The position numbers and the translations under genes were made by a program. DNA of 22,973 bases, taken from Saccoglossus kowalevskii (Eukaryota; Hemichordata; Enteropneusta; Harrimaniidae). Shown one piece after another: positions 1 through 8,677 of this stretch. The first letter of the stretch is position 1. Each line of letters begins with the position of its first letter. The stretch lies in assembly GCF_000003605.2 (NCBI RefSeq), contig NW_003123226.1, positions 1-22,973 on the forward strand. Reading direction: 5' to 3'. The notes under the pieces were generated by a model. The model did not search any database. It was not told the DNA's origin and saw only the letters and a list, made by a program, of their open reading frames with translations.

Positions 1-287
1 GCTTCACATATAAGCTGGTTATCACAATAGCGAACCGAGAAATCGGCGACAAACTGCTTACAAAGTTGTAAAAAGCGATTGCAAAAGTTGGTAGATTCAC
101 TCGGGATAGTTACCTGTGATATCATATTAACACGTCCCATAGTTAAAAGTTCGAAAATGTCACCTTATAGTTCGTAAATAGCCATTCAATTAGCGAAGTG
201 TTATTCGAGATATGAGGAGGTCATAGGTCAATATTAGAATGTACTTGTGCCAGCGATATCAATTTTAGAACATTCAAAACAAGAAAT

Positions 288-303
288 AGCCGTCAATTCG
301 GCT
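288..303 (+). other. Conserved short hairpin upstream of 5S-like segment (example copy)
   Basis: AGCCG and CGGCT form a perfect 5-bp inverted repeat around a TCAATT loop, ending 13 bp before the 5S-like segment. The same hairpin recurs at that place in nearly every unit. The stem is broken in the units at 883 (CGGAT, near 1249) and 6566 (CGCTT, near 6930). At 7514 only a loop base changes. No compensatory changes were seen, so conservation may reflect common descent only. Confidence 0.5.
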
Positions 304-316
304 CAAATTTAAATAA

Positions 317-425
317 TTCATGCAGCCGTGTGGTTAGGTGGGGGAACAATGTCTAAAGTAAAGCACAATCGGTCGTGGTTAGTGCTTGCATGGAAGACTC
401 CCTAAATAAAAAAAGTTGTTGGATG
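317..425 (+). pseudogene. 5S rRNA-derived segment, copy 0
   Basis: This is a degenerate 5S rRNA-like sequence. From about 350 onward it aligns without large gaps to the box A, intermediate element and box C region of animal 5S rRNA: AAGTAAAGCACAATCGGTCG, then TGGTTAGTGCTTGCATGG. The 3' end resembles the helix I strand (GTTGTTGGATG) and runs into a T7 tract at 426-432. The 5' third is poorly conserved and about 8-11 nt short. Against the other copies, box C has two private changes (TAGTGCTT for TAGTACTT; ATGGAAG for ATGGGAG). A functional 5S rRNA is very unlikely because helix I and the GGATGGG motif are damaged. Residual Pol III promoter activity is possible but unproven. Confidence 0.75.
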
Positions 426-1003
426 TTTTTTTCATTTTGTTACATCACGCAAATGGAAATGATATAGGCAACGTTTTTGCATTCTTCCTAACTGTGATGC
501 CACTCATTTATAATAGAGAATCGTGAAGTTTTCGTATTTTTTTAATTAATGCAAAGTTTTAAAATCCCTTCTAATTTTCCAGAATAAGTTGTTGATGCTG
601 TCGGCACGTAATAGTTTTTAAGCTGTTAACACAACGTGCAAAGTTGTTCAAAGTGATTGCAAAGTTATGCAAAGGGATAGCAATGATGGTAGATGTATTT
701 GTATATATGACCAAAGTTGTAGGCATGTCGAAACGCGCAGTTGTAAAGTCGACAAATTTAATAAAATCCAGTTGAAAGCAGCCTATATATGTTCACAAGA
801 ACAGACGTAAAATGTTAGAACACAGCGTGCAAAGTAGCAAACAAATTATTGAAATGTTGATGGCGTTAATCGTGAATTTAACCTAAGTCATTGGCATGAC
901 GACCCCGCAGTTAAATTTGGAAAATGTTAAGTGAATATCTCGAAAATGCCTCACATATAAGCTGGTTATCACAATAGCGAATCGAGAAATTATCGACAAA
1001 CTG

Positions 1004-1036
1004 CTTACAAAGTTGTAAAAAGCGATTGCAAAGTTG
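1004..1036 (+). repeat. Internal sub-repeat B (example in unit 1)
   Basis: TACAAAGTTGTAAAAAGCG followed by ATTGCAAAGTTGG resembles sub-repeat A about 580 bp further on in the same unit (near 1585-1617). Both are preceded by a GCTG(G)TTA-CACA motif. This suggests an old duplication within the unit. Confidence 0.6.
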
Positions 1037-1262
1037 GTAGATTCACTCGCGATAGTTACCTGTGATATCATATTAACTCGTCCCATAGTTAAAAGTTCGA
1101 AAATGTCACCTAATATTTCGTAAATAGCCATTAAATTAGCGAAGTGTTACTCGAGATATGAGAAGGTCATAGGTCAATATTAGAATGTACTTGTGCCAGC
1201 GATATCAATTTTAGAACATTGAAAACAAGAAATAGCCGTCAATTCGGATCAAATTTAAATAA

Positions 1263-1370
1263 TCCATGCAGCCGTGTGGTTAGGTGACCGAACAATGTCT
1301 AAAGTAAAGCACAATCGGTTGTGGTTAGTACTTGCACGGGAGACTCCCTAAATGAAAAAGTTGTTGGATG
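1263..1370 (+). pseudogene. 5S rRNA-derived segment, copy 1
   Basis: It carries GTGACCG at its 5' side, CGGTTGTGG in the intermediate-element region and CTTGCACGGG in box C (T to C against most copies). The weak helix I remnant is TCCA at 1263-1266 facing TGGA at 1365-1368. It is followed by T10 (1371-1380), among the longest T-tracts in the array. Confidence 0.75.
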
Positions 1371-1584
1371 TTTTTTTTTTCTTTTTGTTACATCACGCAA
1401 ATGGAAATGATATAGGCAACGTTTTTTCATTCTTCCGAACTGTGATGCCACTCATTTATATTAGAGAATGGTGAAGTTTTCGTTTTTATTTTAATTAATG
1501 CAAAGTTTTAAAATCTCTTCTAATTTTCAAGAACAAGTTGTTGATGCTGTCGGCACGTAATGGCTTTTAAGCTGTTAACACAAC

Positions 1585-1617
1585 GTGCAAAGTTGTTCAA
1601 AGTGATTGCAAAGTTGT
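1585..1617 (+). repeat. Internal sub-repeat A (example in unit 1)
   Basis: GTGCAAAGTTGTTCAAAGTG followed by ATTGCAAAGTTGT contains CAAAGTTG twice and aligns to sub-repeat B with few mismatches. It lies 12 bp after GCTGTTAACACA. A related GTGCAAAGTAGCAAAC occurs again about 230 bp later in each unit. Confidence 0.6.
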
Positions 1618-1832
1618 GCAAAATGATAGAAATGTTGGTAGATGTATTGGTATATATGACCTAAGTTGTTGGCATATAGAAACGCGCAGTTGTGAAGTCG
1701 ACACATTTAATAAAAGCCAGTTGAAAGCAGCCTATATATGTTCACAAGAACAGACTGTAACATGTTAGAACACTGCGTGCAAAGTAGCAAACAAATTATT
1801 GAAATGTTGACGGCGTTGATTGTGTATTTAAC

Positions 1833-2779
1833 CTAAGTCATTGGCATGACGACCCCGCATTTAAATTTGGAAAATGTTAAGTGAATATCTCGAAAATGCC
1901 TCACATATAAGCTGGTTATCACAATAGCGAACCGAGAAATCGGCGACAAACTGCTTACAAAGTTGTAAAAAGCGATTGCAAAGTTGATAGATTCACTCGG
2001 GATAGTTACCTGTGATATCATATTAACACGTCCCATAGTTAAAAGTTCGAAAATGTCACCTAATATTTCGTAAATAGCCATTAAATTAGCAAAGTGTTAC
2101 TCGAGATATGAGGAGGTCATAGGTCAATATTAGAATGTACTTGTGCCAGCTATATCAATTTTAGAACATTCAAAACAAGAAATAGCCGTCAATTCGGCTC
2201 AAATTTAAATAATCCATGCAGCCGTGTGGTTAGGTGGGGGAACAATGTCTAAAGTAAAGCACAATCGGTCGTCGTTAGTACTTGCATGGGAGACTCCCTA
2301 AATAAAAAAAAGTTGTTGGATGTTTTTTTCATTTTGTTACATCACGCAAATGGAAATGATATAGGCAACGTTTTTGCATTCTTCCTAACTGTGATGCCAC
2401 TCATTTATAATAGAGAATCGTGAAGTTTTCGTATTTTTTTAATTAATGCAAAGTTTTAAAATCCCTTCTAATTTTCAAGAACAAGTTGTTGATGCTGTCG
2501 GCACGTAATAGTTTTTAAGCTGTTAACACAACGTGCAAAGTTGTTCAAAGTGACTGCAAAGTTGTGCAAAGGGATAGCAATGATGGTAGATGTATTTGTA
2601 TATATGACCTAAGTTATAGGCATGTCGAAACGCGCAGTTGTAAAGTCGACAAATTTAATAAAAGCCAGTTGAAAACAGCCTATATATGTTCACAAGAACA
2701 GACGTAAAATGTTAGAACACAGCGTGCAAAGTAGCAAACAAATTATTGAAATGTTGATGGCGTTAATCGTGAATTTAAC
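1833..2779 (+). repeat. Unit 2 (947 bp)
   Basis: Complete unit. The left part (GATAGATTCACTCGGG, GCATTTAAATTTGG, GCTATATCAATTT) matches the unit at 15305. The right part (GGGGGAAC, ACGTAAAATG, GATGGCGTTAATCGTG) matches unit 0. It is therefore a mosaic of two lineages. Confidence 0.95.
2213..2322 (+). pseudogene. 5S rRNA-derived segment, copy 2
   Basis: It has GTGGGGGAAC like copy 0, a private GTCGTCGTTAG just before the TACTTG core, and an otherwise common box C (CTTGCATGGGAGACT). A T7 tract follows at 2323-2329. Confidence 0.75.
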
Positions 2780-3725
2780 CTAAGTCATTGGCATGACGAC
2801 CCCGCAGTTAAATTTGGAAAATGTTAAGTGAATATCTCGAATATGCCTCACATATAAGCTGGTTATCACAATAGCGAACCGAGAAATTGGCGACAAACTG
2901 CTTACAAAGTTGTAAAAAGCGATTGCAAAGTTGATAGATTTACTCGTGATAGTTACCTGTGATATCATATTAACACGTCCTATAGTTAAAAGTTCGAAAA
3001 TGTCACCTAATATTTCGTAAATAGCCATTAAATTAGCGAAGTGTTACTCGAGATATGAGGAGGTCATAGGACAATATTAGAATGTACTTGTGCCAGCGAT
3101 ATCAATTTTAGAACATTCAAAACAAGAAATAGCCGTCAATTCGGCTCAAATTTAAATAATCCACGCAGCCGTATGGTTAGGTGACCGAACAATGTCTAAA
3201 GTAAAGCACAATCGATCGTGGTTAGTACTTGCATGGGAGACTCCCTGAATAAAAGACTTGTTGGGTGTTTTTTTTCTTTTTGTTTCTTCACGCAAATGGA
3301 AATGATATATGCAACGTTTTTGCATTCTTTCTAACTGTGATGCCATTCATTTATAGTAGAGAATCATGAAGTTTTCGTATTTTTTTATTAATGCAAAGTT
3401 TTAAAGTCCCTTCTAATTTTCAAGAACAAGTTGTTGATGCTGTCGGCACGTATTGGGTTTTAAGCTGTTAACACAACGTGCAAAGTTGTTCAAAGTGATT
3501 GCAAAGTTGTGCAAAATGATAGAAATGTTGGTAGATGTATTGGTATATATGACCTACGTTGTTGGCATGTTGAAACGCGCAGTTGTAAAGTCGACAAATT
3601 TAATAAAAGCCAGTTGAAAGCAGCCTATATATGTTCACAAGAACAGACTGTAACATGTTAGAACACAGCGTGCAAAGTAGCAAACAAATTATTGAAATGT
3701 TGACGGTGTTGATCGTGTATTTAAC
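2780..3725 (+). repeat. Unit 3 (946 bp)
   Basis: Complete unit of the GATAGATTTACTCGTG / GGACAATATTAG / CCACGCAGCCGTATGG subtype. Its right part has TTTCTTCACGC, ATATGCAACG, GCCATTCATTTATAG and CCTACGTTG. Confidence 0.95.
3160..3267 (+). pseudogene. 5S rRNA-derived segment, copy 3
   Basis: The 5' side reads CCACGCAGCCGTATGG, the intermediate-element region ATCGATCG, and box C is the common form. The 3' end has TTGGGTG instead of TTGGATG. T8 follows at 3268-3275. Confidence 0.75.
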
Positions 3726-4673
3726 CTAAGTCATTGGCATGACGACCCCGCAGTTAAATTTGGAAAATGTTAAGTGAATATCTCGAAAATGCCTCACATA
3801 TAAGCTGGTTATCACAATAGCGAACCGAGAAATCGGCGACAAACTGCTTACAAAGTTGTAAAAAGCGATTGCAAAGTTCATAGATTCACTCGGGATAGTT
3901 ACCTGTGATATCATATTAACACGTCCCATAGTTAAAAGTTCGAAAATGTCACCTAATATTTCGTAAATAGCCATTAAATTAGCGAAGTGTTACTCGAGTT
4001 ATGAGGAGGTCATAGGTCAATATTAGAATGTACTTGTGCCAGCGATATCAATTTTAGAACATTCAAAACAAGAAATAGCCGTCAATTCGGCTCAAATTTA
4101 AATAATCCATGCAGCCGTGTGGTTAGGTGTCCGAACAATGTCTAAAGTAAAGCACAATCGGTTGTGGTTAGTACTTGCATGGGAGACTCCCTAAATAAAA
4201 GAGTTGTTGGATGTTTTCTTTCTTTTTGTTTCTTCACGCAAATGGAAATGATATATGCAACGTTTTTGCATTCTTTCTAACTGTGATGCCATTCATTTAT
4301 AGTAGAGAATCGTGAAGTTTTCGTATTTTTTTTAATTAATGCAAAGTTTTAAAATCCCTTCTAATTTTCCAGAACAAGTTGTTGATGCTGTCGGCACGTA
4401 ATGGGTTTTAAGCTGTTAACACAACGTGCAAAGTTGTTCAAAGTGATTGCAATGTTGTGCAAAATGATAGAAATGTTGGTAGATGTATTGGTATATATGA
4501 CCTACGTTGTTGGCATGTTGAAACGCGCAGTTGTAAAGTCGACAAATTTAATAAAAGCCAGTTGAAAGCAGCCTATATATGTTCACAAGAACAGACTGTA
4601 ACATGTTAGAACACAGCGTGCAAAGTAGCAAACAAATTATTGAAATGTTGACGGCGTTGATCGTGTATTTAAC
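3726..4673 (+). repeat. Unit 4 (948 bp)
   Basis: Complete unit of the GTTCATAGATTCACTCGGG / GAGTTATGAGG / GTGTCCG subtype. It forms the first half of a dimer with the following unit and closely matches the unit 1892 bp downstream (5618-6565). Confidence 0.95.
4106..4213 (+). pseudogene. 5S rRNA-derived segment, copy 4
   Basis: It has GTGTCCG, CGGTTGTGG and the common box C. The downstream T-tract is interrupted (TTTTCTTTCTTTTTG) but still begins with four Ts. Confidence 0.75.
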
Positions 4674-5617
4674 CTAAGTCATTGGCATGATGACCCCGCA
4701 GTTAAATTTGTAAAATGTTAAGTGAATATCTCGAAAATGCCTCACATATAAGCTGGTTATCACAATAGCGAACCGTGAAATCGACGACAAACTGCTTACA
4801 AAGTTGTAAAAAGCGATTGCAAAGTTGATAGATTTACTCGTGATAGTTACCTGTGATATCGTATTAACACGTCCCATAGTTAAAAGTTCGAAAATGTCAC
4901 CTGATATTTCGTAAATAGCCATTAAATTACTGAAGTGTTACTCGAGATATGAGGAGGTCATAGGACAATATTAGAATGTACTTGTGCCAGCGATATCAAT
5001 TTTAGAACATTCAAAACAAGAAATAGCCGTCAATTCGGCTCAAATTTAAATAATCCACGCAGCCGTATGGTTAGGTGACCAAACAATGTCTAAATTAAAG
5101 CAAAATCGGTCGTGTTTAGTACTTACATGGGAGAATCCCTGAATAAAAGAGTTGTTGGATGTTTTTTTTCTTTTTGTTTCTTCACGCAAATGGAAATGAT
5201 ATATGCAACGTTTTTGCATTCTTTCTAACTGTGATGCCATTCATTTATAGTAGAGAATCATGAAGTTTTTCGAATTTTTGTATTATGCAAAGTTTTAAAA
5301 TCCCTTCTAATTTTCAGAACAAGTTGTTGATGCTGTCGGCACGTATTGGGTTTTAAGCTGTTAATACAACGTGCAAAGTTGTTCAAAGTGATTGCAAAGT
5401 TGTGCAAAATGATAGAAATGTTGGTAGATGTATTGGTATATATGACCTACGTTGTTCGCATGTTGAAACGCGCAGTTGTAAAGTCGACAAATTTAATAAA
5501 AGCCAGTTGAAAGCAGCCTATATATGTTCACAAGAACAGACTGTAACATGTTAGAACACAGCGTGCAAAGTAGCAAACAAATTATTGAAATGTTGACGGC
5601 GTTGATCGTGTATTTAA
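4674..5617 (+). repeat. Unit 5 (944 bp)
   Basis: Complete unit of the GATAGATTTACTCGTG / GGACAAT subtype. AAATTTGTAAAATG (near 4704) is shared only with the unit exactly 1892 bp downstream (6566). A shortened ATTTTTGTATTATG tract near 5275 contributes to its lower length. Confidence 0.95.
5054..5161 (+). pseudogene. 5S rRNA-derived segment, copy 5 (most altered control region)
   Basis: It has more changes in the control region than most copies: AATTAAAGCAAAAT in the box A area, GTGTTTAGTACTTACATGG, and GAGAAT instead of GAGACT. The GACCAAAC variant recurs only in the unit at 20986. T8 follows at 5162-5169. Confidence 0.72.
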
Positions 5618-6565
5618 CTAAGTCATTGGCATGACGACCCCGCAGTTAAATTTGGAAAATGTTAAGTGAATATCTCGAAAATGTCTCACATATAAGCTGG
5701 TTATCACAGTAGCGAACCGAGAAATCGGCGACAAACTGCTTACAAAGTTGTAAAAAGCGATTGCAAAGTTCATAGATTCACTCGGGATAGTTACCTGTGA
5801 TATCATATTAACACGTCCCATAGTTAAAAGTTCGAAAATGTCACCTAATATTTCGTAAATAGCCATTAAATTAGCGAAGTGTTACTCGAGTTATGAGGAG
5901 GTCATAGGTCAATATTAGAATGTACTTGTGCCAGCGATGTCAATTTTAGAACATTCAAAACAAGAAATAGCCGTCAATTCGGCTCAAATTTAAATAATCC
6001 ATGCAGCCGTGTGGTTAGGTGTCCGAACAATGTCTAAAGTAAAGCACAATCGGTTGTGGTTAGTACTTGCATGGGAGACTCCCTAAATAAAAGAGTTGTT
6101 GGATGTTTTCTTTCTTTTTGTTTCTTCACGCAAATGGAAATGATATATGCAACGTTTTTGCATTCTTTCTAACTGTGATGCCATTCATTTATAGTAGAGA
6201 ATCGTGAAGTTTTCGTATTTTTTTTAATTAATGCAAAGTTTTAAAATCCCTTCTAATTTTCAAGAACAAGTTGTTGATGCTGTCGGCACGTAATGGGTTT
6301 TAAGCTGTTAACACAACGTGCAAAGTTGTTCAAAGTGATTGCAAAGTTGTGCAAAATGATAGAAATGTTGGTAGATGTATTGGTATATATGACCTACGTT
6401 GTTGGCATGTTGAAACGCGCAGTTGTAAAGTCGACACATTTAATAAAAGCCAGTTGAAAGCAGCCTATATATGTTCACAAGAACAGACTGTAACATGTTA
6501 GAACACAGCGTGCAAAGTAGCAAACAAATTATTGAAATGTTGACGGCGTTGATCGTGTATTTAAC
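5618..6565 (+). repeat. Unit 6 (948 bp)
   Basis: Complete unit, near-identical to unit 4 at a spacing of 1892 bp, including GTTCATAG, GAGTTATGAGG, GTGTCCG and TTTTCTTTC. The phase mark lacks one C (AACTAAG). Confidence 0.95.
5998..6105 (+). pseudogene. 5S rRNA-derived segment, copy 6
   Basis: By eye it matches copy 4: GTGTCCG, CGGTTGTGG, common box C, and a TTTTCTTTCTTTTTG tract downstream. Confidence 0.75.
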
Positions 6566-7513
6566 CTAAGTCATTGGCATGACGACCCCGCAGTTAAATT
6601 TGTAAAATGTTAAGTGAATATCTCGAAAATGCCTCACATATAAGCTGGTTATCACAATAGCGAACCGTGAAATCGGCGACAAACTGCTTACAAAGTTGTA
6701 AAAAGCGATTGCAAAGTTGATAGATTTACTCGTGATAGTTACCTGTGATATCATATTAACACGTCCCATAGCTAAAAGTTCGAAAATGTCACCTAATATT
6801 TCGTAAATAGCCATTAAATTAGTGAAGTGTTACTCGAGATATGAGGAGGTCATAGGACAATATTAGAATGTACTTGTGCCAGCGATATCAATTTTAGAAC
6901 ATTCAAAACAAGAAATAGCCGTCAATTCGCTTCAAATTTAAATAATCCACGCAGCCGTATGGTTAGGTGACCGAACTATGTCTAAAGTAAAGCACAATCG
7001 GTCGTGGTTAGTACTTGCATGGGAGACTCCCTGAATAAAAGAGGTGTTGGATGTTTTTTTTTCTTTTTGTTACATCACGCAAATGGAAATGATATATGCA
7101 ACGTTTTTGCATTCTTTCTAACTGTGATGCCATTCATTTATAGTAGAGAATCATGAAGTTTTCGTATTTTTTTAATTAATGCCAAGTTTTAAAATCCCTT
7201 CTAATTTTCAAGAACAAGTTGTTGATGCTGTCGGCACGTAATGGGTTTTAAGCTGTTAAACACAACGTGCAAAGTTGTTCAAAGTGATTGCAAAAGTTGT
7301 GCAAAATGATAGAAATGTTGGTAGATGTATTGGTATATATGACCTACGTTGTTGGGCATGTTGAAACGCGCAGTTGTAAAGTCGACAATTTAATAAAAGC
7401 CAGTTGAAGCAGCCATATATGTTCACAGAACAGACTGTAACATGTTAGAACACAGCGTGCAAAGTAGCAAACAAATTATTGAAATGTTCGACGGCGTTGA
7501 TCGTGTATTTAAC
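6566..7513 (+). repeat. Unit 7 (948 bp), with a cluster of single-base indels
   Basis: Complete unit pairing with unit 5 (shared AAATTTGTAAAATG). Within 7258-7490 it shows at least eight single-base insertions or deletions against all neighbours: GTTAAACAC, GCAAAAGTTG, GTTGGGCATG, GACAATTTAAT, TTGAAGCAG, GCCATATATG, CACAGAACAG and ATGTTCGACGG. The net effect on length is small. Confidence 0.93.
6946..7053 (+). pseudogene. 5S rRNA-derived segment, copy 7
   Basis: It has CCACGCAGCCGTATGG, GACCGAACTATG, the common box C, and GAGGTGTTGG at the 3' end. T9 follows at 7054-7062. Confidence 0.75.
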
Positions 7514-7542
7514 CTAAGTCATTGGCATGACGACCCCGCAGT

Positions 7543-7760
7543 TAAATTTGGAAAATGTTAAGTGAATATCTCGAAAATGCCTCACATATAAGCTGGTTAT
7601 CACAATAGCGAACTGAGAAATCGGCGACAAACTGCTTACAAAGTGGTAAAAAGCGATTGCAAAGTTGGTAGATTCACTCGAGATAGTTATCTGTGATATC
7701 ATATTAACATATCCCACAGATAAAAGTTCGAAAATGTCAATAATATTTCGTAAATAGCCG
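7543..7760 (+). repeat. First copy of internal 218-bp duplication
   Basis: The segment from TAAATTTGG to ATAGCCG corresponds to the left ~220 bp of a unit. It ends where a normal unit would continue ATAGCCATTAAATTAGCG. It has private variants (TTATCTGTG, CATATCCCACAGATAAAAG, GTCAATAAT) that are absent from the second copy. Confidence 0.9.
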
Positions 7761-7978
7761 TAAATTTGGAAAATATTAAGTGAATATCTCGAAAATGCCT
7801 CACATATAAGCTGGTTATCAAAATAACGAACCGAGAAATCGGCGACAAACTGCTTACAAAGTTGTAAAAAGCGATTGCAAAGTTGGTGGATTTACTCGGG
7901 ATAGTTACCTGTGATATCATATTAACACGTCCAATAGCTAAAAGTTCGAAAATGTCACCTAATATTTCGTAAATAGCC
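7761..7978 (+). repeat. Second copy of internal 218-bp duplication
   Basis: It restarts at TAAATTTGGAAAATATTAAG and continues into a full unit. It differs from the first copy at many positions (GGTGGATTTACTCGGG against GGTAGATTCACTCGAG). The two therefore probably came from different units through misaligned exchange, or the event is old. TTAAATT occurs at both normal breakpoint positions. Confidence 0.9.
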
Positions 7979-8111
7979 ATTAAATTAGCGAAGTGTTACT
8001 CGAGATATGAGGAGGTCATAGGTCAATTCTAGAATGTACTTGTGCCAGCGATATCAATTTTAGAACATTCAAAACAAGAAATAGCCGTCAACTCGGCTCA
8101 AATTTAAATAG

Positions 8112-8219
8112 TCCAGGCAGCCGTGTGGTTAGGTGACTGAACTATGTCTAAAGTAAAGCACAATCGGTCGTGGTTAGTACTTGCACGGGAGACTCCCTAA
8201 ATAAAAAAGTTGTTGGATG
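8112..8219 (+). pseudogene. 5S rRNA-derived segment, copy 8
   Basis: The start is GTCCAGGCAG instead of ATCCATGCAG. It has GTGACTGAACTATG and the CTTGCACGGG box C variant shared with copy 1. T7 follows at 8220-8226. Confidence 0.74.
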
Positions 8220-8677
8220 TTTTTTTCTTTTTGTTACATCACGCAAATGGAAATGATATATGCAACGTTTTTGCATTCTTTCTAACTGTGGTGCCACTCA
8301 TTTATTTTAAAGAATCGTGAAGTTTTCGTATTTTTTTTAATTAATGCAAAGTTTTAAAATCCCTTCTAATTTTCCAGAACAAGTTGTTGATGCTGTCGGC
8401 ACGTAATAGTTTTTAAGCTGTTAACACAACGTGCAAAGTTGTTCAAAGTGATTGCAAAGTTGTGAAAAGGGATAGCAATGATGGTGGATGTATTTGTATA
8501 TATGACCTAGTTGTTGGCATGTTGAAACGCGCAGTTGTAAAGTCGACAAATTTAATAAAAGCCAGTTGAAAGCAGCCTATATTTGTTCACAAGAATATAC
8601 TGTAACATGTTAGAACACAGCGTGCAAAGTAGCAAACAAATTATTGAAATGTTGACGGCGTTGATCGTGTATTTAAC

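Larger units (their letters stand above)
1..882 (+). repeat. Unit 0 (partial, left-truncated by window edge)
   Basis: The window opens about 65 bp into a unit. This copy has the rare GTGGGGGAAC variant in its 5S-like segment. It ends with CAGACGTAAAATG and GATGGCGTTAATCGTG, variants otherwise found together only in the unit at 1833-2779. An extra A in GCAAAAGTTGG (about 90) and a CTTATAG variant (near 165) are private. Confidence 0.95.
883..1832 (+). repeat. Unit 1 (950 bp)
   Basis: Complete unit. The left part has GGTAGATTCACTCGCG; the distal part has AATGATAGAAATGTTGG, CATATAGAAACGCGCAG and TTGTGAAGTCGACAC. The last two variants are shared almost exclusively with the unit at 14357-15304. 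The upstream hairpin is disrupted here (CGGAT). Confidence 0.95.
7514..8677 (+). repeat. Unit 8 (1164 bp), enlarged by a 218-bp partial duplication
   Basis: This unit starts normally, but at 7760/7761 it jumps back to a position about 29 bp after the phase mark and repeats the left part. The rest of the unit then follows. Its right part combines TTACATCACGC with ATATGCAACG and the distal GGGATAGCAATGATGG type. Confidence 0.95.

Noticed and set aside
317-425. 5S-headed SINE (SINE3-like) insertion
   Set aside because: The segment sits in the same place in every unit, without a target-site duplication or a separate poly(A) tail, and lies inside a head-to-tail array. A SINE origin of the founder unit is not excluded but nothing visible supports it.
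420-640. Spliced-leader RNA gene, which is often linked to 5S rDNA in invertebrates
   Set aside because: No recognisable leader with a GT donor followed by a suitable Sm-site and stem-loops could be made out in the spacer-like part of the unit.
970-1000. CCGA-GAAA-TCGG hairpin with a GNRA-like loop (e.g. near 1937-1948)
   Set aside because: About half of the units have CCGTGAAATCGG, which breaks the closing pair, and others mutate the 3' arm without compensation; no sign of structural conservation.
883-1131. Recurring minus-strand open frame of 82 codons in most units (e.g. 883-1131, 1833-2081, 3726-3974, 20038-20286)
   Set aside because: Its openness is inherited from a common ancestor, so repeated occurrence is not independent evidence. 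It is broken in several units: a frameshift in unit 0 (extra A near 90), a CAG to TAG stop in unit 13, a CGA to TGA stop in unit 14, a one-base loss in unit 15 and a shift in unit 19. Differences between copies are often amino-acid changing, and I recognise no domain. A codon-based dN/dS test over all units would settle it.
2040-2060. CENP-B box or other centromere protein motif
   Set aside because: I searched by eye for TTCG followed by CGGG at the required spacing. CTCGGG and TTCGAAAAT occur, but not in the required arrangement.
2100-2125. Shine-Dalgarno-like GAGGAGG in ATGAGGAGGTCATAGG of each unit
   Set aside because: No start codon or open frame follows at a suitable distance, and the array is eukaryotic in character.
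3152-3346. Minus-strand open frame of 64 codons in some units (also near 5046, 9993, 10941, 21358, 22304)
   Set aside because: It runs antisense across the 5S-like segment and its T-tract, is open only in a minority of units, and its lysine/arginine-rich middle is simply the reverse reading of the T/C-rich tract.
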